From assembly GCA_947044365.1 (NCBI GenBank), contig OX345636.1, forward strand, positions 63,215,123 to 63,279,122: a stretch of DNA of 64,000 nucleotides. The letters are read 5' to 3'. Numbering within the stretch: position 1 is the first letter of the stretch; the number at the start of each line of letters is the position of its first letter. Under the pieces are notes generated by a model. That model had not been told where the DNA came from. It ran no database searches and saw nothing but the letters and a program-made list of their open reading frames with translations. Shown here piece after piece: positions 22,431 to 35,400 of this stretch. This DNA is from Petrosia ficiformis (Eukaryota; Porifera; Demospongiae; Haplosclerida; Petrosiidae). Made by a program: the position numbers and the translations under genes.

Positions 22431-23903
22431 GTATTACTAGTAGTACTATCAGTAGTACTCTATTCAGTATTACTAGCAATACTATCAGTAGTGCTCTATT
22501 CAGTATTACTATTAGTACTATAAGTAGTGCTGTATTAATTTTAGTATTACAAGTGTACTATTAGTAGTGCTGTATTCAGTATTACTAGTAGTACTATCAG
22601 TAGTCCTGTATTCAGTATTACTAGTAGTACTATCAGTAGTACTCTATTCAGTATTACTGGTAGTACTATCAGTAGTGCTCTATTCAGTATTACTATTAGT
22701 ACTATAAGTAGTGCTGTATTAATTTTAGTATTACAAGTGTACTATTAGTAGTGCTGTATTCAGTATTACTAGTAGTACTATCAGTAGTGCTCTATTCAGT
22801 ATTACTATTAGTACTATAAGTAGTAATTTTAGTATTACTAGTGTACTATCACTAGTGCTGTATTCAGTATTACTAGTAGTACTATCAGTTGTGCTATATT
22901 CAGTATTGCTAGTAGTGGTATCATTAGTGATGTGTTCAGTATTACAAGTAGTACTATCAGTGGGTCTGTATTCAGTATTAGTAGTAGTACTATCAGTAGT
23001 GGTGTATTCAGTATTACTAGTAGTACTATCAGTAGTGCTATATTCAGTATTGCTAGTAGTGGTATCAGTAGTGCTGTATTCATTATTACTAGTAGTACTA
23101 TCAGTAGTGCTGTATTCAGTATTACTAGTAGTCCTATCATTAGTGATGCGTTCAGTATTACAAGGAGTACTATCAGTGGGTCTGTATTCAGTATTAGTAA
23201 TAGTACTATCAGTAGTGCTGTATTCAGTATTACTAGTAGTACTATCATTAGTGATGTGTTCAGTATTACAAGTAGTACTATCAGTGGGTCTGTATTCAGT
23301 ATTAGTAGTAATACTATCAGTAGTGCTGTATTCAGTATTACTAGTAGTACTATCAGTAGTGCTATATTCAGTATTGCTAGTAGTGGTATCAGTAGTGCTG
23401 TATTCATTATTACTAGTAGTACTATCAGTAGTGCTGTATTCAGTATTACTAGTAGTCCTATCATTAGTGCTGTATTCAGTATTACAAGTAGTACTATCAG
23501 TGGGTTTGTATTCAGTATTGCTAGTAGTACTATCAGTAGTGCTGTATTCAGTATTACTTGTAGTACTATCAGTAGAGGTGTATTCAGTATTTCTTATAGT
23601 ACTATCAGCAGTGCTATATTTAGTATTACTAGTAGTACTATCATATTCAGTATTACTAGTAGTACTATCAGTAGGGCTGTATTCCCTATTACTAGTAGTA
23701 CTATCAGTAGCTCTGTATTCTGTATTATTAGTAGTACTATCAGTAGTGCTGTATTCAGTATTACTAGTAGTACTATCAGTAGTGCTGTACTCAGTACTAC
23801 TTTAGTACTCTCCGTAATGCTGTATTCAGTATTACTAGTAGTACTATCAGTAGTTCTGTATTCAGTATTACTAGTAGTAATATCAGAAGTTCTGTATTCA
23901 ATA

Positions 23904-23907
<4 letters not shown>
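22431..23907. repeat. 36-bp satellite block S4
   Basis: Satellite sequence between LINE copies 2 and 3. A stretch around 22890-23130 is repeated around 23200-23450, with the marker variants TTAGTGATGTGTTCAG and CAGTGGGTCTGTATTCAG, again a higher-order repeat. Confidence 0.95.
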
Positions 23908-23938
<31 letters not shown>

Positions 23939-25147
23939 CAATAAAAATAAAAATAAAAATAAAATAAAGAAAGAAATTCAAAATAAGGTTAGAACAGAAT
24001 TTAAATAGAAGAATTGGTGGTGATAAGGTCCATCGGTACGGTGTGATCTGGGAGATGGAATGAAGATCTAGCCCCACGAATACACTGAATAGCTGAGCGT
24101 AGCAAAGAGAAAGATAGGTGGCATCTCAACCAATTTAACATTTGACTATATGATTGTTCATCTCTTTTAATAGCTAACAGAGAAGCTAGCCTTTTATAAA
24201 AAATAGTAGCTTGCTTTGCCATACCCCCTGTTGCAGACATTACTATAGGTGTAAAGGTTGCAAACTCAATCTCTCGCACACGATTTTCATATGATCTTTT
24301 CTTGTTTTTCTCATGTTTCAAATATGATGCAGAGATACTTTCCTTTTTATTTGAAGGAGCATGAGGATTAAAAATTCTCACATCTATGAAAGACTTTTCA
24401 AATCTTCCACCCCAGAAACCATTCATGGCAATATCCAGGCGAGCACCTTCAGTAGTTATCGTTGACGCTGGAAAAGAAACTCCTTCAGGAATAGGTTGTA
24501 ACTCAGGCTCTATCTTCACGTCATGACACACTTCAGTTAAAAGATGCGCAGTCAAATCTCTAACTTCATTGTGCCTGATAGAAGGGTATGCACCTCGAGG
24601 ACAGGAAAGTGCACGACTAACATTGAAACTTTGCCCACAGGCACAGTGAAGAGGAACATCCTTTGGCATCCAGCCATATCTCAATGCAAGTGCATCTGAA
24701 AAAGCTCTTTTGTGGAGTCAAAAGCCATACTCCTTAATTGGAAGGCACGTCAACCATGCAGAAGAACCTCTCTCACTAGCAAGGTCCATACTTCGACATA
24801 GGTCTTCTGATAACGTTTCTCTTATCTCTGTAACTCGCTCAGAGTACCAGGTCTTCCTTTCTTGTACTAGATCACGTTTAAGAAGAATTTGTTCATAGGC
24901 TATCACTGAGTATGGTGTGTCAAAATTCATCCTTTTACCTAATATCAAACAAATGAGAGGATCACATACTTTACGAGAAGAGGAATATTCTAGATCAGCC
25001 ATTTTTGTTGGATTTGAGATACCTAAGCCACCAGCTCGAGCTGGAATTGAAAACAAGGATCTTAGATCATCACTAGGAGGTGGTTTTCTTGTAAGAAATG
25101 GAATAAACATGGAACGAATAGTTTCTTCCAATGGTGCAAAAAGCTCA
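23908..25147 (-). mobile_element. LINE copy 3, 5'-truncated, with poly(A)
   Basis: The element runs on the minus strand from a truncation in the RT C-terminal region (25147) to a 31-bp poly(A) tract (poly(T) at 23908-23938). Satellite lies on both sides. A short target duplication, GTAATA on the element's strand, can be seen. The position in the satellite unit is the same as for copy 2 within about four bases. Confidence 0.9.
24001..25131 (-). pseudogene. LINE ORF C-terminal half (Cys motif, RHNE, nuclease-like)
   Basis: One frame, broken by an in-frame TGA at 24720-24718. In order it encodes the RT thumb region (ARAGGLGISNPTKMADLEYS), ALRYGWMPKDVPLHCACGQS with RALSCPRG and SIRHNEVRDLTA, then GARLDIAMNGFWGGRFEKSF and IDVRIFNP, and finally SATGGMAKQATIFYKRLASL and CIRGARSS. 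The C-x-C...C motif followed by RHNE and LD...DVR is the order expected of LINEs with a Cys-rich finger and a restriction-like endonuclease. The position where relatives have His in the finger is Arg here (SRALSC). The family assignment below LINE level is uncertain. Confidence 0.75.
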
Positions 25148-28100
25148 CTATTACTAGTAGTACTATAAGTAGTGCTGTATTCTTTAGTACTATCTGTAGT
25201 GCTGTATTCAGTATTATTAGTATTACTATCAGTAGTGCTGTATTCAGTATTACTTGTAGTACTATCAGTATTACTAGTAGTACTATCAGTAGTGCTGAAT
25301 TCAGTATTTCTAGTAATACTATCAGTAGTACTATATTCAGTATTACTAGTAGTACTATCAGTAGAGTTGTATTCAGTATTACTAGTAGTACTATCAGTAG
25401 GGCTGTATTCATCAGTACTATCAGTAGTGCTGTATTCAATATTACTAGTAGTACTATCAGTTGATCTGTATTCAGTATTACTAGTAGTACTACCAGTAGT
25501 GCTGTATTCAGTATTAACAGTAGTACTATCAGTAGTGCTGTACTCATTACTACTTTAGTACTATCAGTAGTGCTGTATTCAGTATTACTAGTAGTACTCT
25601 CAGTAGTGCTGTATTCATTATTACTAGTAGTACTATAAGTAGTTCTGTATTCAGTATTACTAGTAGTACTATCAATAGTGCTGTATTCAGTATTACCATC
25701 AGTAGTGATGTATTCAGTATTACTAGTAGTACTATCATTAGTGCTGTATTGAGTATTACTAGTAGTACTATCAGTACTACTATTCAGTATTACTAGTAGT
25801 ACTATCCGTAGTGCTGTATTCAGTATTACTAGTAGTACTATCAGTAGTTCTGTATTGAGTATTACTAGTAGTACTATCAGTAGTGCTATTCAGTATTACT
25901 AGTAGTACTATCAGTAGTGCTGTATTCAGTATTACTAGTAGTACTGTCAGTAGTGCTGTATTCAGTATTACTTGTAGTACTATCAGTATTACTAGTAGTA
26001 CTATCAGTAGTGCTGAATTCAGTATTTCTAGTAATACTATCAGTAGTACTATATTCAGTATAACTAGTAGTACTATCAGTAGAGTTGTATTCAGTATTAC
26101 TAGTAGTACTATCAGTAGGGCTGTATTCATCAGTACTATCAGTAGTGCTGTATTCAATATTACTAGTAGTACTATCAGTTGATCTGTATTCAGTATTACT
26201 AGTAGTACTACCAGTAGTGCTGTATTCAGTATTAACAGTAGTACTATCAGTAGTGCTGTACTCATTACTACTTTAGTACTATCAGTAGTGCTGTATTCAG
26301 TATTACTAGTAGTACTCTCAGTAGTGCTGTATTCATTATTACTAGTAGTACTATAAGTAGTTCTGTATTCAGTATTACTAGTAGTACTATCAATAGTGCT
26401 GTATTCAGTATTACCATCAGTAGTGATGTATTCAGTATTACTAGTAGTACTATCATTAGTGCTGTATTGAGTATTACTAGTAGTACTATCAGTACTACTA
26501 TTCAGTATTACTAGTAGTACTATCCGTAGTGCTGTATTCAGTATTACTAGTAGTACTATCAGTAGTACTATATTCAGTATTACTAGTAGTACTATCAGTA
26601 GAGTTGTATTCAGTATTACTAGTAGTACTATCAGTAGGGCTGTATTCATCAGTACTATCAGTAGTGCTGTATTCAATATTACTAGTAGTACTATCAGTTG
26701 ATCTGTATTCAGTATTACTAGTAGTACTACCAGTAGTGCTGTATTCAGTATTAACAGTAGTACTATCAGTAGTGCTGTACTCATTACTACTTTAGTACTA
26801 TCAGTAGTGCTGTATTCAGTATTACTAGTAGTACTCTCAGTAGTGCTGTATTCATTATTACTAGTAGTACTATAAGTAGTTCTGTATTCAGTATTACTAG
26901 TAGTACTATCAATAGTGCTGTATTCAGTATTACCATCAGTAGTGATGTATTCAGTATTACTAGTAGTACTATCATTAGTGCTGTATTGAGTATTACTAGT
27001 AGTACTATCAGTACTACTATTCAGTATTACTAGTAGTACTATCCGTAGTGCTGTATTCAGTATTACTAGTAGTACTATCAGTAGTTCTGTATTGAGTATT
27101 ACTAGTAGTACTATCAGTAGTGCTATTCAGTATTACTAGTAGTACTATCAGTAGTGCTGTATTCAGTATTACTAGTAGTACTGTCAGTAGTGCTGTATTC
27201 AGTATTACTTGTAGTACTATCAGTATTACTAGTAGTACTATCAGTAGTGCTGAATTCAGTATTTCTAGTAATACTATCAGTAGTACTATATTCAGTATAA
27301 CTAGTAGTACTATCAGTAGAGTTGTATTCAGTATTACTAGTAGTACTATCAGTAGGGCTGTATTCATCAGTACTATCAGTAGTGCTGTATTCAATATTAC
27401 TAGTAGTACTATCAGTTGATCTGTATTCAGTATTACTAGTAGTACTACCAGTAGTGCTGTATTCAGTATTAACAGTAGTACTATCAGTAGTGCTGTACTC
27501 ATTACTACTTTAGTACTATCAGTAGTGCTGTATTCAGTATTACTAGTAGTACTCTCAGTAGTGCTGTATTCATTATTACTAGTAGTACTATAAGTAGTTC
27601 TGTATTCAGTATTACTAGTAGTACTATCAATAGTGCTGTATTCAGTATTACCATCAGTAGTGATGTATTCAGTATTACTAGTAGTACTATCATTAGTGCT
27701 GTATTGAGTATTACTAGTAGTACTATCAGTACTACTATTCAGTATTACTAGTAGTACTATCCGTAGTGCTGTATTCAGTATTACTAGTAGTACTATCAGT
27801 AGTTCTGTATTGAGTATTACTAGTAGTACTATCAGTAGTGCTATTCAGTATTACTAGTAGTACTATCAGTAGTGCTGTATTCAGTATTACTAGTAGTACT
27901 GTCAGTAGTGCTGTATTCAGTATTACCAGTAGTACTATCAGTATTGCTGTATTCAGTATTACTCTAGTACTATCAGTAGTGCTGTATTCAGTATTACTAG
28001 TAGTACTATCAGTAGTGCTGTATTCAGTATTACTAGTAGTACACTCACTAGTGATATAATCAGCATTACTAGTAGTACTATCAGTAGTGCTCTATTCATT

Positions 28101-31100
28101 ATTACTAGTATATAATACTATCAGTAGTGCTGTATTCAGTATTACTAGTAGTACGTGCTGTATTCAGTATTACTAGTAGTACTATCAGTAGTTCTTTATT
28201 CAGTATTACTTTAGTACTATCGGTAGTGCTGTGTTTTGTATTACTAGTAGTACTATCAGTAGTGCTGTATTTAGTATTAATAGTAGTAGTATCAGTAGAG
28301 GTGTTTTCAGTATTACTGGTAGTACTATCAGTGGTGCTGTATTCTGTATTGCTAGTAGTACTATCAGTAGTGCTGTATTCAGTATTAATAGCAGTACTAT
28401 CATTAATGCTGTATTCAGTGCAGTGTTATTAGTATTACTATCAGTAGTGCTGTATTCAGTATTACTAGTAGTACTCTCAGTAGGGCTGTATTCATTATTA
28501 CTAGTAGTACTATCAGTAGTGCTGTATTCAGTATTACTAGTAGTACTATCAGTAGTGCTGTATTCAGTATTACTAGTAGTACTCTCAGTAGTGCTGTATT
28601 CATTATTACTAGTAGTACTATTAGTAGTTCTGTATTCACTATTACTAGTAGTACAATCAGTAAGTAATGCTGCAGTGTTATTAGTAGTACTATCAGTTGT
28701 GCTGTATTCAGTATTACTAGTAGTACTATCAGTAGTGCTCTATTCATTATTACTAGTATATAGTACTATCAGTAGTGCTGTATTCAGTATTACTAGTAGT
28801 ACGTGCTGTATTCAGTATTACTAGTAGTACTATCAGTAGTTCTTTATTCAGTATTACTTTAGTACTATCGGTAGTGCTGTATTTTGTATTACTAGTAGTA
28901 CTATCAGAAGTGCTGTTTTCAGTATTAATAGTAGTAGTATCAGTAGTGCTTTATTCAGTATTACTAGTAGTACTCTCAGTAAGTAATGCTGCAGTGTTAT
29001 TAGTAGTACTATCAGTTGTGCTATATTCAGTATTACTAGTAGTACTATCAGTAGTGCTGTATTCAGTATTACTAGTAGTACTATCAGTAATGCTGTATTC
29101 AGTATTACAAGTAGTGCTAGCAGTAGTGCTGTATTCAGTATTACTAGTATTACTATCAGTAGTGCTGTATTCAGTATTACTAGTAGTACTATCAGTAGTG
29201 CTGTGTTCAGTATTACTAGTAGTACTCTCAGTAGTGCTGTATTCATTATTACTAGTAGTACTATAATTAGTTCTGTATTCAGTATTACTAGTAGTACTAT
29301 CAGTAGTGCTGTATTCAGTATTACTAGTAGTACTATCAGTAGTGCTATATTCATTATTACTAGTAGTGCTATAAGTAGTGCTGTATTCAGTATTACTAGT
29401 AGTATTATCAGTAATGCTGTATTCAGTATTACAAGTAGTGCTAGCAGTAGTGCTGTATTCAGTATTACTAGTATTACTATCAGTAGTGCTGTATTCAGTA
29501 TTACTAGTAGTACTATCAGTAGTGCTGTGTTCAGTATTACTAGTAGTACTCTCAGTAGTGCTGTATTCATTATTACTAGTAGTACTATAAGTAGTTCTGT
29601 ATTCAGTATTACTAGTAGTACTATCAATAGTGCTGTATTCAGTATTACCATCAGTAGTGATGTATTCAGTATTACTAGTAGTACTATCAGTACTACTATT
29701 CAGTATTACTAGTAGTACTATCAGTAGTGCTATATTCAGTATTACTAGTAGCGCTATAAGTAGTGCTGTATTCAGTATTACTAGTAGTACTATCAGTAGT
29801 GCTATTCAGTATTACTAGTAGTACTATCAGTAGTGCTGTATTCAGTATTACTAGTAGTACTATCAGTAGTGCTGTATTCAGTATTACTAGTAGTACTATC
29901 AGTAGTGCTGTATTCAGTATTACTAGTAGTACTCTCAGTAGTGCTGTATTCATTATTACTAGTAGTACTATTAGTAGTTCTGTATTCACTATTACTAGTA
30001 GTACAATCAGTAAGTAATGCTGCAGTGTTATTAGTAGTACTATCAGTTGTGCTGTATTCAGTATTACTAGTAGTACTATCAGTAGTGCTCTATTCATTAT
30101 TACTAGTATATAGTACTATCAGTAGTGCTGTATTCAGTATTACTAGTAGTACGTGCTGTATTCAGTATTACTAGTAGTACTATCAGTAGTTCTTTATTCA
30201 GTATTACTTTAGTACTATCGGTAGTGCTGTATTTTGTATTACTAGTAGTACTATCAGAAGTGCTGTTTTCAGTATTAATAGTAGTAGTATCAGTAGTGCT
30301 TTATTCAGTATTACTAGTAGTACTCTCAGTAAGTAATGCTGCAGTGTTATTAGTAGTACTATCAGTTGTGCTATATTCAGTATTACTAGTAGTACTATCA
30401 GTAATGCTGTATTCAGTATTACAAGTAGTGCTAGCAGTAGTGCTGTATTCAGTATTACTAGTATTACTATCAGTAGTGCTGTATTCAGTATTACTAGTAG
30501 TACTATCAGTAGTGCTGTGTTCAGTATTACTAGTAGTACTCTCAGTAGTGCTGTATTCATTATTACTAGTAGTACTATAATTAGTTCTGTATTCAGTATT
30601 ACTAGTAGTACTATCAGTAGTGCTGTATTCAGTATTACTAGTAGTACTATCAGTAGTGCTATATTCATTATTACTAGTAGTGCTATAAGTAGTGCTGTAT
30701 TCAGTATTACTAGTAGTATTATCAGTAATGCTGTATTCAGTATTACAAGTAGTGCTAGCAGTAGTGCTGTATTCAGTATTACTAGTATTACTATCAGTAG
30801 TGCTGTATTCAGTATTACTAGTAGTACTATCAGTAGTGCTGTGTTCAGTATTACTAGTAGTACTCTCAGTAGTGCTGTATTCATTATTACTAGTAGTACT
30901 ATAAGTAGTTCTGTATTCAGTATTACTAGTAGTACTATCAATAGTGCTGTATTCAGTATTACCATCAGTAGTGATGTATTCAGTATTACTAGTAGTACTA
31001 TCAGTACTACTATTCAGTATTACTAGTAGTACTATCAGTAGTGCTATATTCAGTATTACTAGTAGCGCTATAAGTAGTGCTGTATTCAGTATTACTAGTA

Positions 31101-32222
31101 GTATTATCAGTAGCGCTGTATTCAGTATTACTAGTAGTACTATCTGTAGTGCTGTATTCAGTATTACTAGTAGTACTATCAGTAGTGCTATATTCAGTAT
31201 TACTAGTAGTGCTATAAGTAGTGCTGTATTCAGTATTACTAGTAGTATGATCAGTAGTGCTGTATTCAGTATTACTAGTAGTACTATCAGTAATGCTGTA
31301 TTCAGTATTACTAGTAGTACTATCAGTAGTGCTGTATTGAGTATTACTAGCAGTACTATCAGTACTACTATTCAGTATTACTAGTAGTACTATCAGTAGT
31401 GCTATATTCAGTATTACTAGTAGTACTATCAGTAGTGCTATATTCAGTATTACTAGTAGTGCTATAAGTAGTGCTGTATTCAGTATTACTAGTAGTATTA
31501 TCAGTAGTGCTGTATTCAGTATTACTAGTAGTACTATCAGTAGTGCTGTATTCTGTATTACTAGTAGTACTATCAGTAGTGCTATATTCAGTATTACTAC
31601 TAGTGCTATAAGTAGTGCTGTATTCAGTATTACTAGTAGTATTATCAGTAGTGCTGTATTCAGTAATACTAGTAGTACTATCAGTAGTGCTGTATTCAGT
31701 ATTACTAGCAGTACTATCAGTACTACTATTCAGTATTACTAGTATTACTATCAGTAGTGCTGTATTCAGTATTACTAGTAGTACTATCAGTAGTGCTATA
31801 TTCAGTATTACTAGTAGTGCTATAAGTAGTGCTGTATTCAGTATTACTAGTAGTATTATCAGTAGTGCTGTATTCAGTATTACTAGTAGTATTATCAGTA
31901 GTGCTGTATTCAGTATTACTAGTAGTACTATCAGTAGTGTTATATTCAGTATTACTAGTAGTACTATCAGTAGTGCTGTATTCAGTATTACTAGTAGTAT
32001 TATCAGTAGTGCTGTATTCAGTATTACTAGTAGTACTATCAGTAGTGTTATATTCAGTATTACTAGTAGTACTATCAGTAGTGCTGTATTCAGTATTACT
32101 AGTAGTACTATCAGTAGTGTTATATTCAGTATTACTAGTAGTGCTATAAGTAGTGCTGTATTCAGTATTACTAGTAGTATTATCAGTAGTGCTGTATTCA
32201 GTATTACTAGTAGTACTATCAA
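25148..32222. repeat. 36-bp satellite block S5, main block of 7 kb
   Basis: Nearly 200 units. Two higher-order structures are visible. Between about 25550 and 27790 a 718-bp and a 519-bp segment alternate, giving a 1237-bp period (identical marker segments start at 25550, 26268, 26787 and 27505). Between about 28770 and 31030 a segment of about 1.31-1.35 kb is repeated (29203-29712 matches 30517-31026). From 31000 to 32222 the units are more uniform, with TATTATCAG and GCTATAAG variants. All long open frames here follow from the repeat. Confidence 0.95.
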
Positions 32223-32400
32223 TTGTATTACTACTAGTCGTATTGTGATACTGACGTTTAGCTTGTGTAATTAATTTTTAATAATTATTGTTCACATGAT
32301 AGTCATGATGTGATACCATAGCAACCAATCGTTATCCGAGAACGCAAAGGTCAGGCTCCCATCCTACAGCTATCTTGTATTTTTCTTTCTCACTTCGAAT
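32223..32400 (+). promoter_or_regulatory. Probable promoter / 5' UTR of the Kelch-kinase gene
   Basis: This 180-bp gap lies between the end of the satellite and the start codon. I see no clear TATA box or initiator. The promoter is inferred from position only, which means the satellite sits directly upstream of this gene. Confidence 0.3.
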
Positions 32401-35400
32401 ATGTCAACAGGTGAGTGAATTACATACAACCACTTGACATATCAGTTAAATAAGTTACTCATATCTATATTGAAATACATATAATATTATTACATATGTA
32501 GTTATTAATAAACAAGTACTAGTGTATGTATTAATAACATGTATTTATTAAATATGTGTGTTACTTGTCATGTTATTATAATCATGTATTAATTATTTAT
32601 TATCAGGTCAATTGAATTGGAGGGCTAATCATTCCACTATACTAGTGAGAAAGAAGATATACTGCTGGGGAGGGGGCCAGAAGGACCTACCTCGTTTACA
32701 TGACAGTGATGATAAAAGGAGAATAACATCAACAGTGGATGTATTTGAATTATCTGCATTCAAATGGGAAAGAAGGTCTACCACAAGTAATCCACCTGCT
32801 GGAGTGTTGTACTATGCTTGTACTAGTATAAAGGATAGCATATTATACTTTGGAGGAAACTGTAAAACACTCGATTGTTTCCACAATAGTCTCTATAAAC
32901 TAAACACTCTTACATTAAACTGGAATGAGATTATCAGTACTACTACTGATAATATACCAATGAGAAAACATGGCTGTGGAATGATATCATTCAATATGAA
33001 TGGAGAAGATAACTTGTTTCTCTCTGGTGGTATGGGACCAGCACCACTCACTAGACAAACACATGCTCAATACATTCCTTCTCCTAATAGCCCACATCTT
33101 TCATACACAAATGAAATCCATTGTATGAACCTCACCACATCACCAGGTATTACATGACTCATATTATATATTACATCATAATGATATCATGTATTTTCTT
33201 CAGGTCAATGGATAGTACCTGTCATAACAGGTACTCGTCCACCACCATTGGCCTATTCCACCATCAATACACTTCCTGGTAACAGGGGTGTGATATTTGG
33301 AGGATTCTCTCTTAATGAAAGAAATCGTTACTATTGTATTAATGATGTCTATATATTTACATATTCCCATAATACAATAGTGAGTTATTAAGTGTTTAGT
33401 ATTAATAATAATTGAGTTATAATACATTACATTATATAGTTTCATTACTAATATAAATTATATTTATATTATCAGTATTGAATCTATAGTCACTGAAAAG
33501 GTTGTGTTAAACAGTGTACATGTAGAGTACATAATATTATATTATTAATTATTATGTAGAGTGTGGTTAACTGGAATACCATCTATTATTATAATTATAC
33601 ACAAAACAAACTTTAATGATATTCATGATTACTTAAAGACACATCTTTCAAATATTTTCACTTGTTATTATAATGGAAGAGTTTGAAGTTGTGTCTTGAA
33701 GCTGATATGAATCTCATTAATAAGTTATCATCCCAGTACCCACCCTGGATCAATACCTGATTATAAACATGTTTAATAATAAGATATAATTAAGGAGGTG
33801 TGTCTTACAAGTATCATAATCATACATTTCTTCATGATGTGGATATTTTTATAATATTTGTGTTTTGATAAATGACCACAAATATTTGATTATGGGAAAT
33901 ATAACTTTTAATCACATGATTATTAATACTATCAAAATATTTACTAATAAAAGAGTACATGTTGTGTTTAGTAGTAAATAATAAATATTCATAATTTATA
34001 TGATCATATAATAATCCACTTGTAAACCACACCCCTTATTAATTAATTATTATAATTAGTGACTTGTTTATTATCATCATTTATAATTATATATTAATAT
34101 TAATAATAATCACATGTATAATATTTATATTAATAATACTATAGGATTTTAAGAAAATAGTAAAATCAACTACTGAAATGAAGTGGCCAAAGGGAAGACA
34201 TAGCCATGCTACTAGTATTATTAATAGTATCTCATCTAATGGACAACTCACTTCACATTTGATAACTATTGGTGGACTGGGTGATGATCTTCAACTACTG
34301 AATGACAGCTGGATACTGGATATATCCAGTTTAATCTGGTATCAGGTAATGTACATCACATGACACATGTAATACATTATTATATTATATATTAATTTAT
34401 ATTAGTATCAGTTTTATTATCATCAAATATTAATATTTAAAATACTGGTATATCACAAATATGAGTTAAAAGTGTTATCATTACATTTATAATATATTAT
34501 ATTAAATGAAACATACTCTTTCTTGTACTAATATATAATAATGTGTTCCTCATTTATAACATGTAATCATATTGTTTATATGTTAATATATTCATCTCTT
34601 CAGATTAATCTACCTGAATGTGTTACTAAACGATATCGCTACTCAATGACACCATGTCATATATCTAATAATAGAGTATGGATCATTATTAATGGTGGAT
34701 ACAGTCAACATGATAGTACCCATATTAGAGTGAGAGGATGTGATGTGACTATCATTGTAGAACTAGGTATGATAGTTAATATCATGTGATATATTATTAT
34801 TAGTGATTATTATCATGTTCACTACATGAGAAATATGATTAACAAGAATTTTAATTATAATACATAATTAACTATGTTTGTATTAATTTTACTAACATAA
34901 TTATTATCTTGTGTGTGTGGTATTATAATATCTTTATATATTATGTGTGTTTATATGTATGAGTGTGTTTATAGGTAACTATGTAGGTACCTACATACTT
35001 ACATTCATGTATGTTCACCTGTGTGTATATGTACATTGTACATACACATCTATAATTGTGTAAACATACGTACGTATATATGTATCTATTAATGTATGTC
35101 CGTATGTATGCATTTATGTATGTATATAAGTACATATGTACCTACGTATTTATGTATGCATATGTGTATTTATGTAAGTATCTATGTTAGTATGTATGTT
35201 TGTATGTACATGTGTATGTACGTATGTACGCATGTGTACGTGCATATGTATATGTATGTATGTATTTATGTATGTGTGTATGTATGTACATTTTTGTATG
35301 TATGTATGTATGTATGTATGTATGTAGCTATGTATGTATGTATGTATGTATGTATGTATGTATGTATGTATGTATGTATGTATGTATGTATGTATGTATG

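Noticed and set aside
25062..32274. Many long open frames encoding Leu/Val-rich, Ser/Ile-rich or Thr/Ser-rich repeats on both strands
   Set aside because: They follow from a 36-bp unit that lacks stops in several frames. Frames on both strands are equally open and there is no start or splice context.
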